Part shown: piece by piece, positions 25,803 through 33,804 of the stretch
Position numbering within the stretch: the first letter of the stretch is position 1
Layout: the number at the start of each line of letters is the position of its first letter
DNA from: an uncultured Spirochaetales bacterium
Lineage (GTDB): Bacteria > Spirochaetota > Spirochaetia > Sphaerochaetales > Sphaerochaetaceae
Direction: 5' to 3'
Assembly (NCBI GenBank): GCA_949293335.1
Contig: CASFDA010000031.1
Span: 62,001-126,000 of the forward strand
DNA length: 64,000 nucleotides
Translations under genes and position numbers: made by a program
Notes under the pieces: model-generated
Seen by the model: the letters and a program-made list of their open reading frames with translations, nothing else
Told to the model about the DNA's origin: nothing
Database searches by the model: none

Positions 25803-27623
25803 TTATGAAAGTATCTTCTGAGGCACATTCATGCTCTCAAGGAACTCCTTATTATTCTTACTCTTGGTCATTTTGTCAATCAATGCTACAGACATATCCA
25901 TATCATCAAGATTGCCAAACGCGCTCCTGAGAAGCAATACCCTTGTCCTCTCGTTATCTGTGAGAAGGAGATCATCACGCCTTGTTCCGCTCTTCTTGAT
26001 ATTGATTGCAGGAAACTTGCGGTTATCTGCCATCTTCCTGTCGAGGATGATTTCATTGTTTCCAGTACCCTTGAACTCCTCGAAGATAACTTCATCCATT
26101 CTGGATCCAGTCTCGATCAGAGCCGTGCTTATGATCGTAAGGGAACCGCCCTCCTCTATGTTCCTCGCAGCACCAAAGAATCTCTTAGGCTTGTGGAGAG
26201 CATTCGAGTCCACTCCACCGGAGAGGATCTTTCCAGAGGCTGGCACAGTCTGGTTATAGGCCCTAGCAAGGCGGGTGATCGAATCCAGAAGGATAACAAC
26301 ATCTTTCTTGTACTCGACTTTGCGCTTTGCGATCTCTATCACCATCTCTGCGACCTGCACATGATGAGTGGCCTGTTCATCGAAAGTTGATGCGACAACC
26401 TCTCCTGCCGTGTTACGCCTCATGTCGGTCACTTCTTCCGGACGTTCATCAACCAGGAGGACTATCAGATAGACATCTGGATGATTTGTTGTAATCGCAT
26501 TCGCAATCTTCTGCATAAGAACCGTCTTTCCTGTCCTTGGAGGTGCGACAATAAGAGATCTCTGTCCCTTTCCGATCGGACAGAAAAGATCAACTACTCG
26601 CGTGTTGATATCACTCTTCTCGTCATCTGAGAAGACCTCAAGATGCAATTTTTCATCAGGGAATACAGGTGTGAGACTGTCAAATGGGGCTCTGAGCTTG
26701 GCGAATCTAGGATCTTCTCCATTTACTTGGAACACCTTGATGAGTGCTGCAGCCTTCTCGCCTTCACGAGGTGCCCTGATCTGGCCATAGATCTGGTCTC
26801 CTGTCTTTATTCCTGTCGCCTTTATGATGCCGACAGAGACATATACGTCCTCTCCGCCAGGAAGATAATTATTCACAGAGTAACGAAGATAACCGAATGT
26901 CCCATCCTGTACGATATCAAGGATACCGACAACGAGGAGAGCACCACCGGACTGGGAATGGAGACGGCATATTCTGTGGATAAGTTCCGTACGCTTCGAG
27001 TCGATGATCACATCTTCCGCGACGCCACGTTCACGGGCTATCTCCCTCAATTCATCTATGTGTTTCGTTGCAAGATCTGAAAGATATAGTCTGGGAGCAT
27101 CTGGATGTTCTTCGAGGTTGACTTCCGGTACAAGCTCCTCACGGATCTTCCCCTTGATCTTCCCTTTCTTTCCAAAACGATCATATTTTGATCTCTTCTG
27201 GAAATATTCTTCTTTTTCCTTCTCCTCTCCCTCTTTGTCCTCTGCAACTTCCTTCTCGTCCGTACCCTTCTCTTCGCTCTGAACTTCAGGCTTTTCTTCC
27301 AGAGAGGGCTTCTCCTCTTCCTTTTCTTCCGAGAAAGATTCTTCGGCAGGAATAGAAGGCATTGCCTCTTCCTGCGGGAAGACCGGTTCTGGACTTGGCT
27401 CTTCACCTTTCTCTTCCTGAGGAAGCAGTGGAAGTTCGTTTTCTTCTATCTCGGCAGAAGAGACAGGCGGCTTGACCTTCACGTTCACCTTGCGTCTTCT
27501 GACTATTGTTTTCTTTTTTTCTGTTTCTTTTTTTGATTCATCTGTACCCTTACGAGGGCGTCCGCGCTTTTTCCTTGTATCAGGAACAAGCACCTCTTCT
27601 TCTTTTTTCATGTCATCAGACAT
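25803..27623 (-). CDS. rho: transcription termination factor Rho with charged N-terminal extension
   Basis: A 606-residue Rho. The C-terminal 420 residues are standard: Rho N-domain (about 180-225), cold-shock-like RNA-binding part (GTFGYLR near 241-247), Walker A APPRTGKT (about 360-367), Walker [12 protein letters not shown] and the [10 protein letters not shown]-loop region. The first 165 residues are a low-complexity Lys/Glu extension that begins with RGRPRKG, an AT-hook-like motif, suggesting DNA or RNA contacts. Such insertions are known in high-GC Gram-positives and some spirochaetes. A good promoter lies about 100 bases upstream. Confidence 0.96.
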   Translation of the reverse strand: MSDDMKKEEEVLVPDTRKKRGRPRKGTDESKKETEKKKTIVRRRKVNVKVKPPVSSAEIEENELPLLPQEEKGEEPSPEPVFPQEEAMPSIPAEESFSEEKEEEKPSLEEKPEVQSEEKGTDEKEVAEDKEGEEKEKEEYFQKRSKYDRFGKKGKIKGKIREELVPEVNLEEHPDAPRLYLSDLATKHIDELREIARERGVAEDVIIDSKRTELIHRICRLHSQSGGALLVVGILDIVQDGTFGYLRYSVNNYLPGGEDVYVSVGIIKATGIKTGDQIYGQIRAPREGEKAAALIKVFQVNGEDPRFAKLRAPFDSLTPVFPDEKLHLEVFSDDEKSDINTRVVDLFCPIGKGQRSLIVAPPRTGKTVLMQKIANAITTNHPDVYLIVLLVDERPEEVTDMRRNTAGEVVASTFDEQATHHVQVAEMVIEIAKRKVEYKKDVVILLDSITRLARAYNQTVPASGKILSGGVDSNALHKPKRFFGAARNIEEGGSLTIISTALIETGSRMDEVIFEEFKGTGNNEIILDRKMADNRKFPAINIKKSGTRRDDLLLTDNERTRVLLLRSAFGNLDDMDMSVALIDKMTKSKNNKEFLESMNVPQKILS

Positions 27624-27702
27624 TCAGAAATACTCCAATTTGGAAATCAGTTTTACGAATTTGTGTTAAAAACGGAATTTCAGATTAGTTTCAAGGACAG
27701 CA

Positions 27703-27747
27703 ACAACTGCCAGTTGTGACTATATGCCTTGTGAAGAAATCTGTCAA
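27703..27747 (-). promoter_or_regulatory. rho promoter with a palindrome at the start site
   Basis: TTGACA (complement of 27742-27747) and TATAGT (27719-27724) are 17 bases apart. The predicted +1, near 27712, lies inside the palindrome ACAACTG-C-CAGTTGT (27703-27717). The leader to the rho ATG is about 90 bases. The palindrome may be an operator or a 5'-end hairpin. Confidence 0.6.
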
Positions 27748-27860
27748 CTGAAAAGAAAAACGAGCTCCCTGATAACAAAGAGGCTCATATTAGAAACAGG
27801 ACTGAATCGGATGCCAGACAGCATCCATTGAATCTTACAAAGGAAAGAATACAGAAGAAA
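27748..27860. other. intergenic spacer upstream of rho and downstream of gntP
   Basis: No gene is seen. A six-base hairpin GGATGC/GCATCC lies near 27810-27830 without a T-run. The rest has no recognisable feature. Confidence 0.5.
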
Positions 27861-27905
27861 CTAGGCTACCTTCCTCCTTATATTTTCAGAGACAAGATAG
27901 CCTAG
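27861..27905 (-). terminator. inverted repeat after gntP, possible terminator
   Basis: CTAGGCTA (27861-27868) and TAGCCTAG (27898-27905) are perfect complements around a 29-base loop, about 30 bases after the gntP stop. The minus strand continues TTTCTTC. The long loop makes termination uncertain. Confidence 0.4.
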
Positions 27906-27936
27906 CATTATTTCATGTCCTACTTTGAGGATTAGA

Positions 27937-29268
27937 TCAGAAGACCAGCGATCCTATCATAGCGAATATCATGGCAAATACTGCAACGAAAGCATTTCCA
28001 AGGGTATAGGTCTTGAGTCCACCTTTGATCGAGAACCCTGAGAGGTTTGTAGATACCCAGAATCCACTGTCGTTGACATGCCCGCAGCTGAGAGAGCCGG
28101 AAAGACATGCGATTGCGATCCAGACCGGGTGTATTCCCATCGTTCCTGCAACAGATGACATGATCGTCATGGTTGTGATGGAGGCAACAGTGCCTGAACC
28201 AAGTGCGATTCTGAACACTGCCGCGACGACAAATGCAAAGAGCAATGCAACGATCGGGGATGCCGAGATATTGGAAATCGATGTTGCTATGTAATCTGCC
28301 ATACCTGTCGCTCCAATGATCGCTCCAAAAGAACCACCTGCTCCGGTGATGAGAAGAACGATTCCTGTACTCTTGAGTGCTTCGGTTGCAGACTGGTCCT
28401 TCTCCTCTTTTGTCATGCTTACAGAACTTATGATATAAGCGGCAAACACACCGAGCAGAAGAGCGATATTCTTGTTGGAGATGAATGTAATGAGGATAGG
28501 TGTATTATCACTTACAGCACCCCAGATCGTACCAACCAGAATGAGTATGACAGGGAGGATGACAGGAAGCAGAGATGCAAAGAAGGACGGTTCCTTCTTT
28601 CCTGTATCCTCTTCTTCTTCCTCATATAGCATGACACCTGTCTCGTCTGTCTCCTTGTTCCAGAACCCTCTGTCCATGAGGATGTAATAGAGCTTGAGAG
28701 CCAGGAATGCAGATACTCCGCCGACGATAAGTCCAACACCGACCATTATACCGAGATCGAAATGCAGTATCTCAGCAGCGGCAAGCGGATTAGGTGTCGG
28801 AGGGACAAGGGTATGTGCGGCTCCCGCTCCTATGATGATCGCGCCAACTGTATAGTAAAGTGGTTTCTTCGTCTCCCTGGCCATTGCAATAGCGAGAGGA
28901 ATGAGGATAACGAATGTGACATCATAGAACACTGGAACTGAAAGGAGGAATGCCGTCGCACCGAGTGCATACATCGCATATTTCGAAGAGACTGCATTGA
29001 CCATTGTATGTGCAATCTTCTTCGCAGCTCCGGAATCAGAGAGCAGCTGTCCGAGAATAACACCAAAACCAACGGAAAGACCGAGGCTTGTCATCAGGTT
29101 TCCGAATCCTGACGCGATTGTATCGATCGTAGTGACAGGATCAAGCCCGCATGCGATTCCCATATACAAGCTTCCCACGATAAGGGAAATGGCCGCATTG
29201 AGTTTGAGCTTGAGTATACAGACAAGTATTATGGCAATTGCTATTACTAGATGGAGAAAGATTATCAT
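27937..29268 (-). CDS. GntP-family sugar-acid permease
   Basis: A 443-residue inner-membrane transporter of the gluconate:H+ symporter (GntP) family with about twelve hydrophobic segments. Family stretches include GFGNLMTSLGLSVGFGVILGQLL, VPVFYDVTFVILIPL, AHTLVPPTPNPLAAA and the late LSCGHVNDSGFW. Relatives carry gluconate, ketogluconate, glycerate or related acids. It starts 15 bases after the KARI-like gene with AGGAGG before the ATG, so the two form an operon behind the palindromic operator at 30287-30311. The imported acid is probably the substrate of the neighbouring enzyme. Confidence 0.9.
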   Translation of the reverse strand: MIIFLHLVIAIAIILVCILKLKLNAAISLIVGSLYMGIACGLDPVTTIDTIASGFGNLMTSLGLSVGFGVILGQLLSDSGAAKKIAHTMVNAVSSKYAMYALGATAFLLSVPVFYDVTFVILIPLAIAMARETKKPLYYTVGAIIIGAGAAHTLVPPTPNPLAAAEILHFDLGIMVGVGLIVGGVSAFLALKLYYILMDRGFWNKETDETGVMLYEEEEEDTGKKEPSFFASLLPVILPVILILVGTIWGAVSDNTPILITFISNKNIALLLGVFAAYIISSVSMTKEEKDQSATEALKSTGIVLLITGAGGSFGAIIGATGMADYIATSISNISASPIVALLFAFVVAAVFRIALGSGTVASITTMTIMSSVAGTMGIHPVWIAIACLSGSLSCGHVNDSGFWVSTNLSGFSIKGGLKTYTLGNAFVAVFAMIFAMIGSLVF

Positions 29269-29283
29269 AATTGCCTCCTACTG

Positions 29284-30270
29284 TTACTTGAGTCTTTCCT
29301 TGAGTCTTGCTTCAGCCTGAGAGAACTCGCAGGTAAATGCATCATCACGGAGCTTTTCAAATGTCTTCAGATGATCAACCTTCTGTTCTTCATCCCATTC
29401 TTTTGCAAATACTCCGCTTCTGATCCTGTCGTATCTGTCCTTGAGGAACTTTCTGATCTCAGAACGGTCGACAGCATTGAATCCGATAAGCTGTCCGTAC
29501 TGGCTTGTATGGGAATGGAATGGAAGCTGCTTGAAGAATCCGACTTCCGCAGCCTTCTCCATCATAACTGCTGGTTCCTTTGAAAGATACATCTCCATCA
29601 ATACTGCTTCTTCTGGATGCCCCATCTCGACTTCAAGCTTGAAAGCCTCTACAAACACGTTATAGATAATCGGCCAAGTGCCCTGTTCCGCCATCAGGTC
29701 AAGACATGTCTCATCCATGAAGGATACTTCGATAGCGCCTTTCCTAGTCGCACCTATTGCTTTGCAAAGTGCCTTCGCATACTCAAGTGCCTTCCCTGAA
29801 TAATCCTGATGTACGCCAACGAAGGCAGGAGCTCCTTCTCCTTTTTCATAAAGCTCCCTGACTCCTTCACCGATCATTCTCGGAGCTGCCATCACGACAT
29901 CAAGGTTCTCAGCAGGCTTTATTCTATTGAATGTGATATTGTATGCAGATGCAAAATTGACGATTGTTCCAGGCTTTAGATTAGGAGCAATGTCCTTTTC
30001 ATAAATTTCAGGAGCAACTTCATCAGGAAGCAGCATGAAGATGACATCAGCTTTTGCGCTGGCTTCCGCTATCGAGTAGACCATGAATCCATCTTCGTTT
30101 GCCTTGTCGTAAGATTCATCGTGGCGAGACCCTACGATGATGTGCTTCAATCCAGAATCCCTCATGTTGAGGGCCTGAGCCCTTCCCTGATTGCCATAAC
30201 CGAGAATCGCAACTGTCTTATCCAGGACAAGCGAAAGATCAGCATCCTTTTCGTAATAAATGGTTGTCAT
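29284..30270 (-). CDS. ketol-acid reductoisomerase-like NAD(P)-dependent enzyme
   Basis: A 328-residue protein built like class I ketol-acid reductoisomerase. It has an NAD(P) Rossmann domain with GYGNQG (about 24-29) and a KARI C-terminal knotted domain with SFMDETCLDLMAEQ (metal ligands at about D191 and E195). The conserved PKGPGH loop of true KARIs is replaced by APRMIGEG (about 129-136), losing the catalytic-site histidine. This fits a subfamily that is not part of valine/isoleucine synthesis. Other ilv genes are absent, and the partner is a GntP permease, so a sugar-acid or hydroxy-acid dehydrogenase or isomerase is more likely. AAAGGAGG precedes the ATG. Confidence 0.8.
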   Translation of the reverse strand: MTTIYYEKDADLSLVLDKTVAILGYGNQGRAQALNMRDSGLKHIIVGSRHDESYDKANEDGFMVYSIAEASAKADVIFMLLPDEVAPEIYEKDIAPNLKPGTIVNFASAYNITFNRIKPAENLDVVMAAPRMIGEGVRELYEKGEGAPAFVGVHQDYSGKALEYAKALCKAIGATRKGAIEVSFMDETCLDLMAEQGTWPIIYNVFVEAFKLEVEMGHPEEAVLMEMYLSKEPAVMMEKAAEVGFFKQLPFHSHTSQYGQLIGFNAVDRSEIRKFLKDRYDRIRSGVFAKEWDEEQKVDHLKTFEKLRDDAFTCEFSQAEARLKERLK

Positions 30271-30286
30271 AAAATCCTCCTTTTGC

Positions 30287-30311
30287 TCAGATATGAGATA
30301 TCTGATATCTC
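30287..30311. promoter_or_regulatory. nested palindromic operator of the KARI-like/gntP operon
   Basis: Two perfect palindromes overlap: TCAGATAT-GAG-ATATCTGA (30287-30305) and GAGATATC-T-GATATCTC (30295-30311). They cover the region from just after the -10 to the ribosome binding site. The neighbouring FCD-type GntR regulator is the obvious candidate to bind. Confidence 0.75.
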
Positions 30312-30312
30312 A

Positions 30313-30341
30313 ATCCTAAGATGAAGATTTCAAGCGGTCAA
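30313..30341 (-). promoter_or_regulatory. promoter of the KARI-like/gntP operon
   Basis: TTGACC (complement of 30336-30341) and TAGGAT (30313-30318) are 17 bases apart, with +1 predicted near 30306 inside the palindromic operator. This is a repressible arrangement. Confidence 0.6.
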
Positions 30342-30456
30342 GAAAAATTGACAGAATCTGAAATTCTTCTCAGATAGGACTCAATGCAATATTGTGAAAA
30401 TTCATGAATGTTGTTCTTGCTTTCCAGAAAAGAGGAAATCCACCTCTCGCTTCTGA

Positions 30457-31146
30457 TCAGGACAAGGAAAGAATATACCAACGGCTGAGCGAGTTGTTGA
30501 TGGCAGCAGTGACAGCATCCTTGTCACGCTTTCTAAGCGCTTTATATATAGCCTTATGATCTTCAAGCACAAGATCTGAATGATTCTCGTTGGATTTCTT
30601 CAATGAAGGCCTGAACAATTCCGTAATCGCATCCCCTATTATCCTCAGGTACGGATTATGTGTGCTCGCATACACGATTTCATGGAAAGCGCAATCATCC
30701 TCGAATGTGGAAATCCCCTCTTCCATGTGTTCTTCAGTAATATCGATATTTGCTTTCATCTTCTCAAAGTCTTCATCCGTTGCCTTTTCCATGGCAAGCA
30801 TAGAAGCAGATATCTCTATCACCTTCCGGAAAGCCAGCAAATCATCCCTGCTTTCATTGTTCTCCAGAACAAGCTGGAACACGAACGGATTCAGGATTCC
30901 TGGATCTGCCGTCGTCCTAACCTTGTATCCGTTACCTTTGCTCACTTCGATGTATCCGATTGCCTCAAGCATCTTCATGGCCTCCCGGACACTCGATTTC
31001 CCCACTCCGAAAGAAGAAGCTATCTCACTCTCTGAAGGGAGGAACTCTCCTGGCTTCAGACTTCCTGAAAGAATTCCTTCCTTGATCGAGTTCATGACCA
31101 CTCTTGATAATGGGGTCTTCTTTATGGGGGTAATCCAACTGTTCAT
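30457..31146 (-). CDS. GntR-family regulator, FadR/FCD type
   Basis: A 229-residue DNA-binding regulator. The N-terminal winged helix reads LKPGEFLPSESEIASSFGVGKSSVREAMKMLEAIGYI, with segment breaks typical of FadR. The C-terminal all-helical FCD domain carries the metal/ligand residues in DDCAFHEIVYASTHNPYL. It probably responds to an organic acid and controls the gntP/KARI-like operon next door, whose promoter holds two nested palindromes. There is no ribosome binding site before the ATG. Transcription direction is the same as the operon, with about 190 bases in between. Confidence 0.9.
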   Translation of the reverse strand: MNSWITPIKKTPLSRVVMNSIKEGILSGSLKPGEFLPSESEIASSFGVGKSSVREAMKMLEAIGYIEVSKGNGYKVRTTADPGILNPFVFQLVLENNESRDDLLAFRKVIEISASMLAMEKATDEDFEKMKANIDITEEHMEEGISTFEDDCAFHEIVYASTHNPYLRIIGDAITELFRPSLKKSNENHSDLVLEDHKAIYKALRKRDKDAVTAAINNSLSRWYILSLS

Positions 31147-31320
31147 ATGGGGGAATGTAACAAAATAAATAAACCTTTACTAGATTTTACGGAGGCAAAA
31201 AAGACTTTGAATATCCAAAATTTCCCAAAAATCATTGCTCACAGAATGTATTCTATATATTTATACAGTAATAATATTTGTCTAATCCATTTTCTGAAAG
31301 TTCAGTAGGAGGATAGAAAA

Positions 31321-31986
31321 ATGACTATTTTTGAAGCAATGAAAGAACGGCATTCTGTCCGCTCATACAAAAACGACAGGATTGAAGGAGAGATACTTAA
31401 CGCCCTGCAATCCTTCGTCAATCGCATGAATGAGGAAAGTGGCCTGCACATCCAGCTTGTGCTTGAGGAACCAAATGCTTTTGACAGCACAATGGCCCAT
31501 TACGGGAAATTCTCTGGGGTAAGGAACTATATAGTAATGGCAGGAAAAAAGAGCGGAGAGCTGGATGAACTTTGCGGTTACTATGGAGAGAAGATCGTTC
31601 TCGAGGCCCAGACTCTAGGACTGAATACATGCTGGGTCGCACTGACATACAGCAAGGGGAAGGTTGCCGCCACATTGGGAAAGGGAGAGAAGCTTTGTCT
31701 GGTCATCGCAATCGGCTATGGCAGGGACCAGGGACGCAATCATGAAGTGAAATCACGGGAAAGTGTGATGAAAGTGGATGGGGATGTTCCAGAATGGTTC
31801 ATCAATGGAATTGATGCTGCATTACTTGCACCGACGGCAATGAATCAGCAGAAATTCGTATTCAGCTTGAAAGACAGTACAGTGACTGCAAAAGCTGGAA
31901 TTGGATTCTATACCAAGATCGACTTGGGTATAGCAAAATGCCATTTCGAACTTGGAGCAGGTAAAGAGAATTTCACATGGGGCTGA
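31321..31986 (+). CDS. nitroreductase-family protein
   Basis: A 221-residue FMN-dependent nitroreductase-fold protein. The N-terminal RHSVRSYKNDRIE and the later GYYGEKIVLEAQTLGLNTCWV are standard. The C-terminal part (DAALLAPTAMNQQKFVFSL, then DLGIAKCHFELGA) fits the subgroup with a duplicated substrate lid (TM1586-like). The acceptor is unknown. AGTAGGAGG precedes the ATG. It is monocistronic and convergent with the ybaK-type gene. Confidence 0.87.
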   Translation: MTIFEAMKERHSVRSYKNDRIEGEILNALQSFVNRMNEESGLHIQLVLEEPNAFDSTMAHYGKFSGVRNYIVMAGKKSGELDELCGYYGEKIVLEAQTLGLNTCWVALTYSKGKVAATLGKGEKLCLVIAIGYGRDQGRNHEVKSRESVMKVDGDVPEWFINGIDAALLAPTAMNQQKFVFSLKDSTVTAKAGIGFYTKIDLGIAKCHFELGAGKENFTWG

Positions 31987-32004
31987 CTGTAGTCGCCAAG
32001 TACT

Positions 32005-32040
32005 AAAAAAATCAGCACCCCGCAATCATTGTGGTGCTGA
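32005..32040 (-). terminator. terminator of the rpsT-HU-lnt-cinA-ybaK transcript
   Basis: TCAGCACC (32012-32019) pairs with GGTGCTGA (32033-32040) around a 13-base loop. The minus strand continues with seven Ts. It lies about 40 bases after the ybaK-type stop. Confidence 0.8.
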
Positions 32041-32077
32041 CGTGAATCCGATTAAAAACAAATGATCAGCTATCAAC

Positions 32078-32566
32078 TCAGGATTCTGAATTGTCTTGCC
32101 CGATGATATGAAATACAGAGATGAACGCTATGGCATTTGAAACTGCAAAAAGCTCTTCAGGTGTAAGTTTCACAGCGCTCCTGTCATCTCCACATGCGGG
32201 GAATACGTAATCAAAACGCTTTACGCTCTCATCGATATAGACAGGAATGTCTTCCATCAGACCAAATGGACATATTCCTCCGACACGATGTCCTGTAATC
32301 TGGAAAGTCTCATCAGGTGGCATGAATGAGGGCTTGAATCCGAACTGCCTCTTGAAGTCACCGCCATTTACCTTCGTGTCCCCTGCGGAAACAACCATAA
32401 CAGGACCTGTCTTTCCCTTGAAGCAGATGGTCTTGGCTATCTGGGCCTCAGGAACTCCAAGTCTCTCGCTGGCAAGATGTACTGTAGCACTTGAATCCTC
32501 AAAGACGTGCACCCTGTCATCAAAACCCTTTTCCCTGAGATAGCAAAAAGCACTATCAAAACTCAT
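32078..32566 (-). CDS. YbaK/ProX-type aminoacyl-tRNA deacylase
   Basis: A protein of about 162 residues of the YbaK/Cys-tRNA(Pro) deacylase family, which hydrolyses mischarged tRNAs. Features are the VHLASERLGVPEAQIAKTICFK segment, VVSAGDTKVN, the GHRVGGICPFG loop and a C-terminal PACGDDRSAVKLTPEEL. The start at 32566 overlaps the cinA stop as ATGA. A GTG at 32578 is in frame but badly spaced from AAGGAG. Amino-acid specificity is not deducible. Confidence 0.88.
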   Translation of the reverse strand: MSFDSAFCYLREKGFDDRVHVFEDSSATVHLASERLGVPEAQIAKTICFKGKTGPVMVVSAGDTKVNGGDFKRQFGFKPSFMPPDETFQITGHRVGGICPFGLMEDIPVYIDESVKRFDYVFPACGDDRSAVKLTPEELFAVSNAIAFISVFHIIGQDNSES

Positions 32567-33804
32567 ATCCAGAGCCACTCCTTCGCAATCTTCTCAATAT
32601 CCATGCCCTTAATGTATGCATCGGTGAGAAGGAACGCGGCAACAGAGGCTCTCCTCCTGATCGACAGGCGTCCCCATGTAGACAGTTTTATCATCACAGA
32701 ACAGGTACCACGTTCTTTTGAAGAAAAACCAAATGCTACCGTACCGACCTTCTTGCCTTCGCTCTCGTCAGGGCCAGCTACTCCAGTAATCGAAAATGCG
32801 ACATCACTTCCTGTGGCCTTCCGTACTCCCTCCGCCATATAGTATGCGCATTCCTCTGATATCGTTCCCTTCTCCTCGACGACCTTTTCCGGTACAGAGA
32901 GAAGGCCTATCTTCGCAGACGGGGAATAACTTACAACAGAGCCGAGGAAATACTCAGAAGATCCGGGTTTCTCACTCAAAAGGTCAGAAGCGACGCCACC
33001 GGAACAGCTTTCCGCACAGCTGATCGTAAGGCCCTTCTCCCTGAGAGTCTCCCTCAGGATATCTATTGCCTCAAAATCTCCCGGGATGATCCTGTATTCC
33101 CCGACTTCTCCGATTATCTTCCTTACGGCCTCATCCCTCTCTTCCTTCTTGCCGCCGGAGACATAGAGACTGATTCTGTAATCCTGGAATCTGGTACCCC
33201 AGGTAAGGCCAGGCCCGTACTTCTCGCACAGGTCCTCAAGTCTCGATTCTCCTGTGATGAATGAGGAATACTCATCCCTCTCCTCTTCAGGGATATCAAG
33301 CCACTTGCGGATAAGAGGAATCACATAGCTATGGAACATAGGCTCCATCTCACGCGGCGGTCCGGGAAGGGCAATCACCTTCACTTTGTCAGTTCCACCA
33401 TAAAAACCCGGAGCTGTCCCGTTTTCATTCGGGATTGTGGAAAACCCTTCTGGAATATAAGCCTGCTTGATATTTGAACCACCGAATCTTTCTCCAAGCT
33501 TCCTCTTGAGAAACTCGATTGACTCTGGATCCTCCACAAGCTTCTTTCCGAATGTCTCTGCGATTATCGTACGAGTGAGATCGTCCTGAGTAGGTCCGAG
33601 GCCACCTGTGACGATGATGATGCCGTCTTCCTTCACAAGGCTTTCAAGCACTGGCTCCACAGATCCGTCATCGGGAAGCACTACACTTCCTTTCATATGT
33701 ATGCCGAGGTTCGTGAGCTCTCTGGAGACAAGCTGGCTATGCTTGTCCTGAATTATTCCCCTGGTAAGCTCCGTCCCGATGATTATCAACGATGCGTTTG
33801 TCAT
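32563..33804 (-). CDS. cinA: CinA-family protein
   Basis: A protein of about 413 residues with two domains. The N-terminal molybdopterin-binding-like (COG1058) domain starts ASLIIIGTELTRGIIQD and includes TGGLGPTQDDLTR. The C-terminal CinA domain (NMN deamidase type) has CAESCSGGVASDLL, the SVVSYSPSAK loop and ITGVAGPDESEGKKVGTVA. Related enzymes convert NMN to nicotinate mononucleotide or hydrolyse ADP-ribose. The ATG at 33804 shares bases with the lnt stop (TGATG) and has AAGGAG upstream, so I prefer it to an upstream in-frame start at 33840. Confidence 0.92.
   Translation of the reverse strand: MTNASLIIIGTELTRGIIQDKHSQLVSRELTNLGIHMKGSVVLPDDGSVEPVLESLVKEDGIIIVTGGLGPTQDDLTRTIIAETFGKKLVEDPESIEFLKRKLGERFGGSNIKQAYIPEGFSTIPNENGTAPGFYGGTDKVKVIALPGPPREMEPMFHSYVIPLIRKWLDIPEEERDEYSSFITGESRLEDLCEKYGPGLTWGTRFQDYRISLYVSGGKKEERDEAVRKIIGEVGEYRIIPGDFEAIDILRETLREKGLTISCAESCSGGVASDLLSEKPGSSEYFLGSVVSYSPSAKIGLLSVPEKVVEEKGTISEECAYYMAEGVRKATGSDVAFSITGVAGPDESEGKKVGTVAFGFSSKERGTCSVMIKLSTWGRLSIRRRASVAAFLLTDAYIKGMDIEKIAKEWLWI

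Noticed and set aside
27861-27908. 15-codon frame MLGYLVSENIRRKVA between gntP and rho
   Set aside because: It has no real ribosome binding site and coincides with the inverted repeat that better explains the sequence as a terminator.
29284-30270. ilvC of branched-chain amino acid synthesis
   Set aside because: The catalytic GPGH loop is missing and the genomic context is a sugar-acid permease, so the standard gene name is not given.
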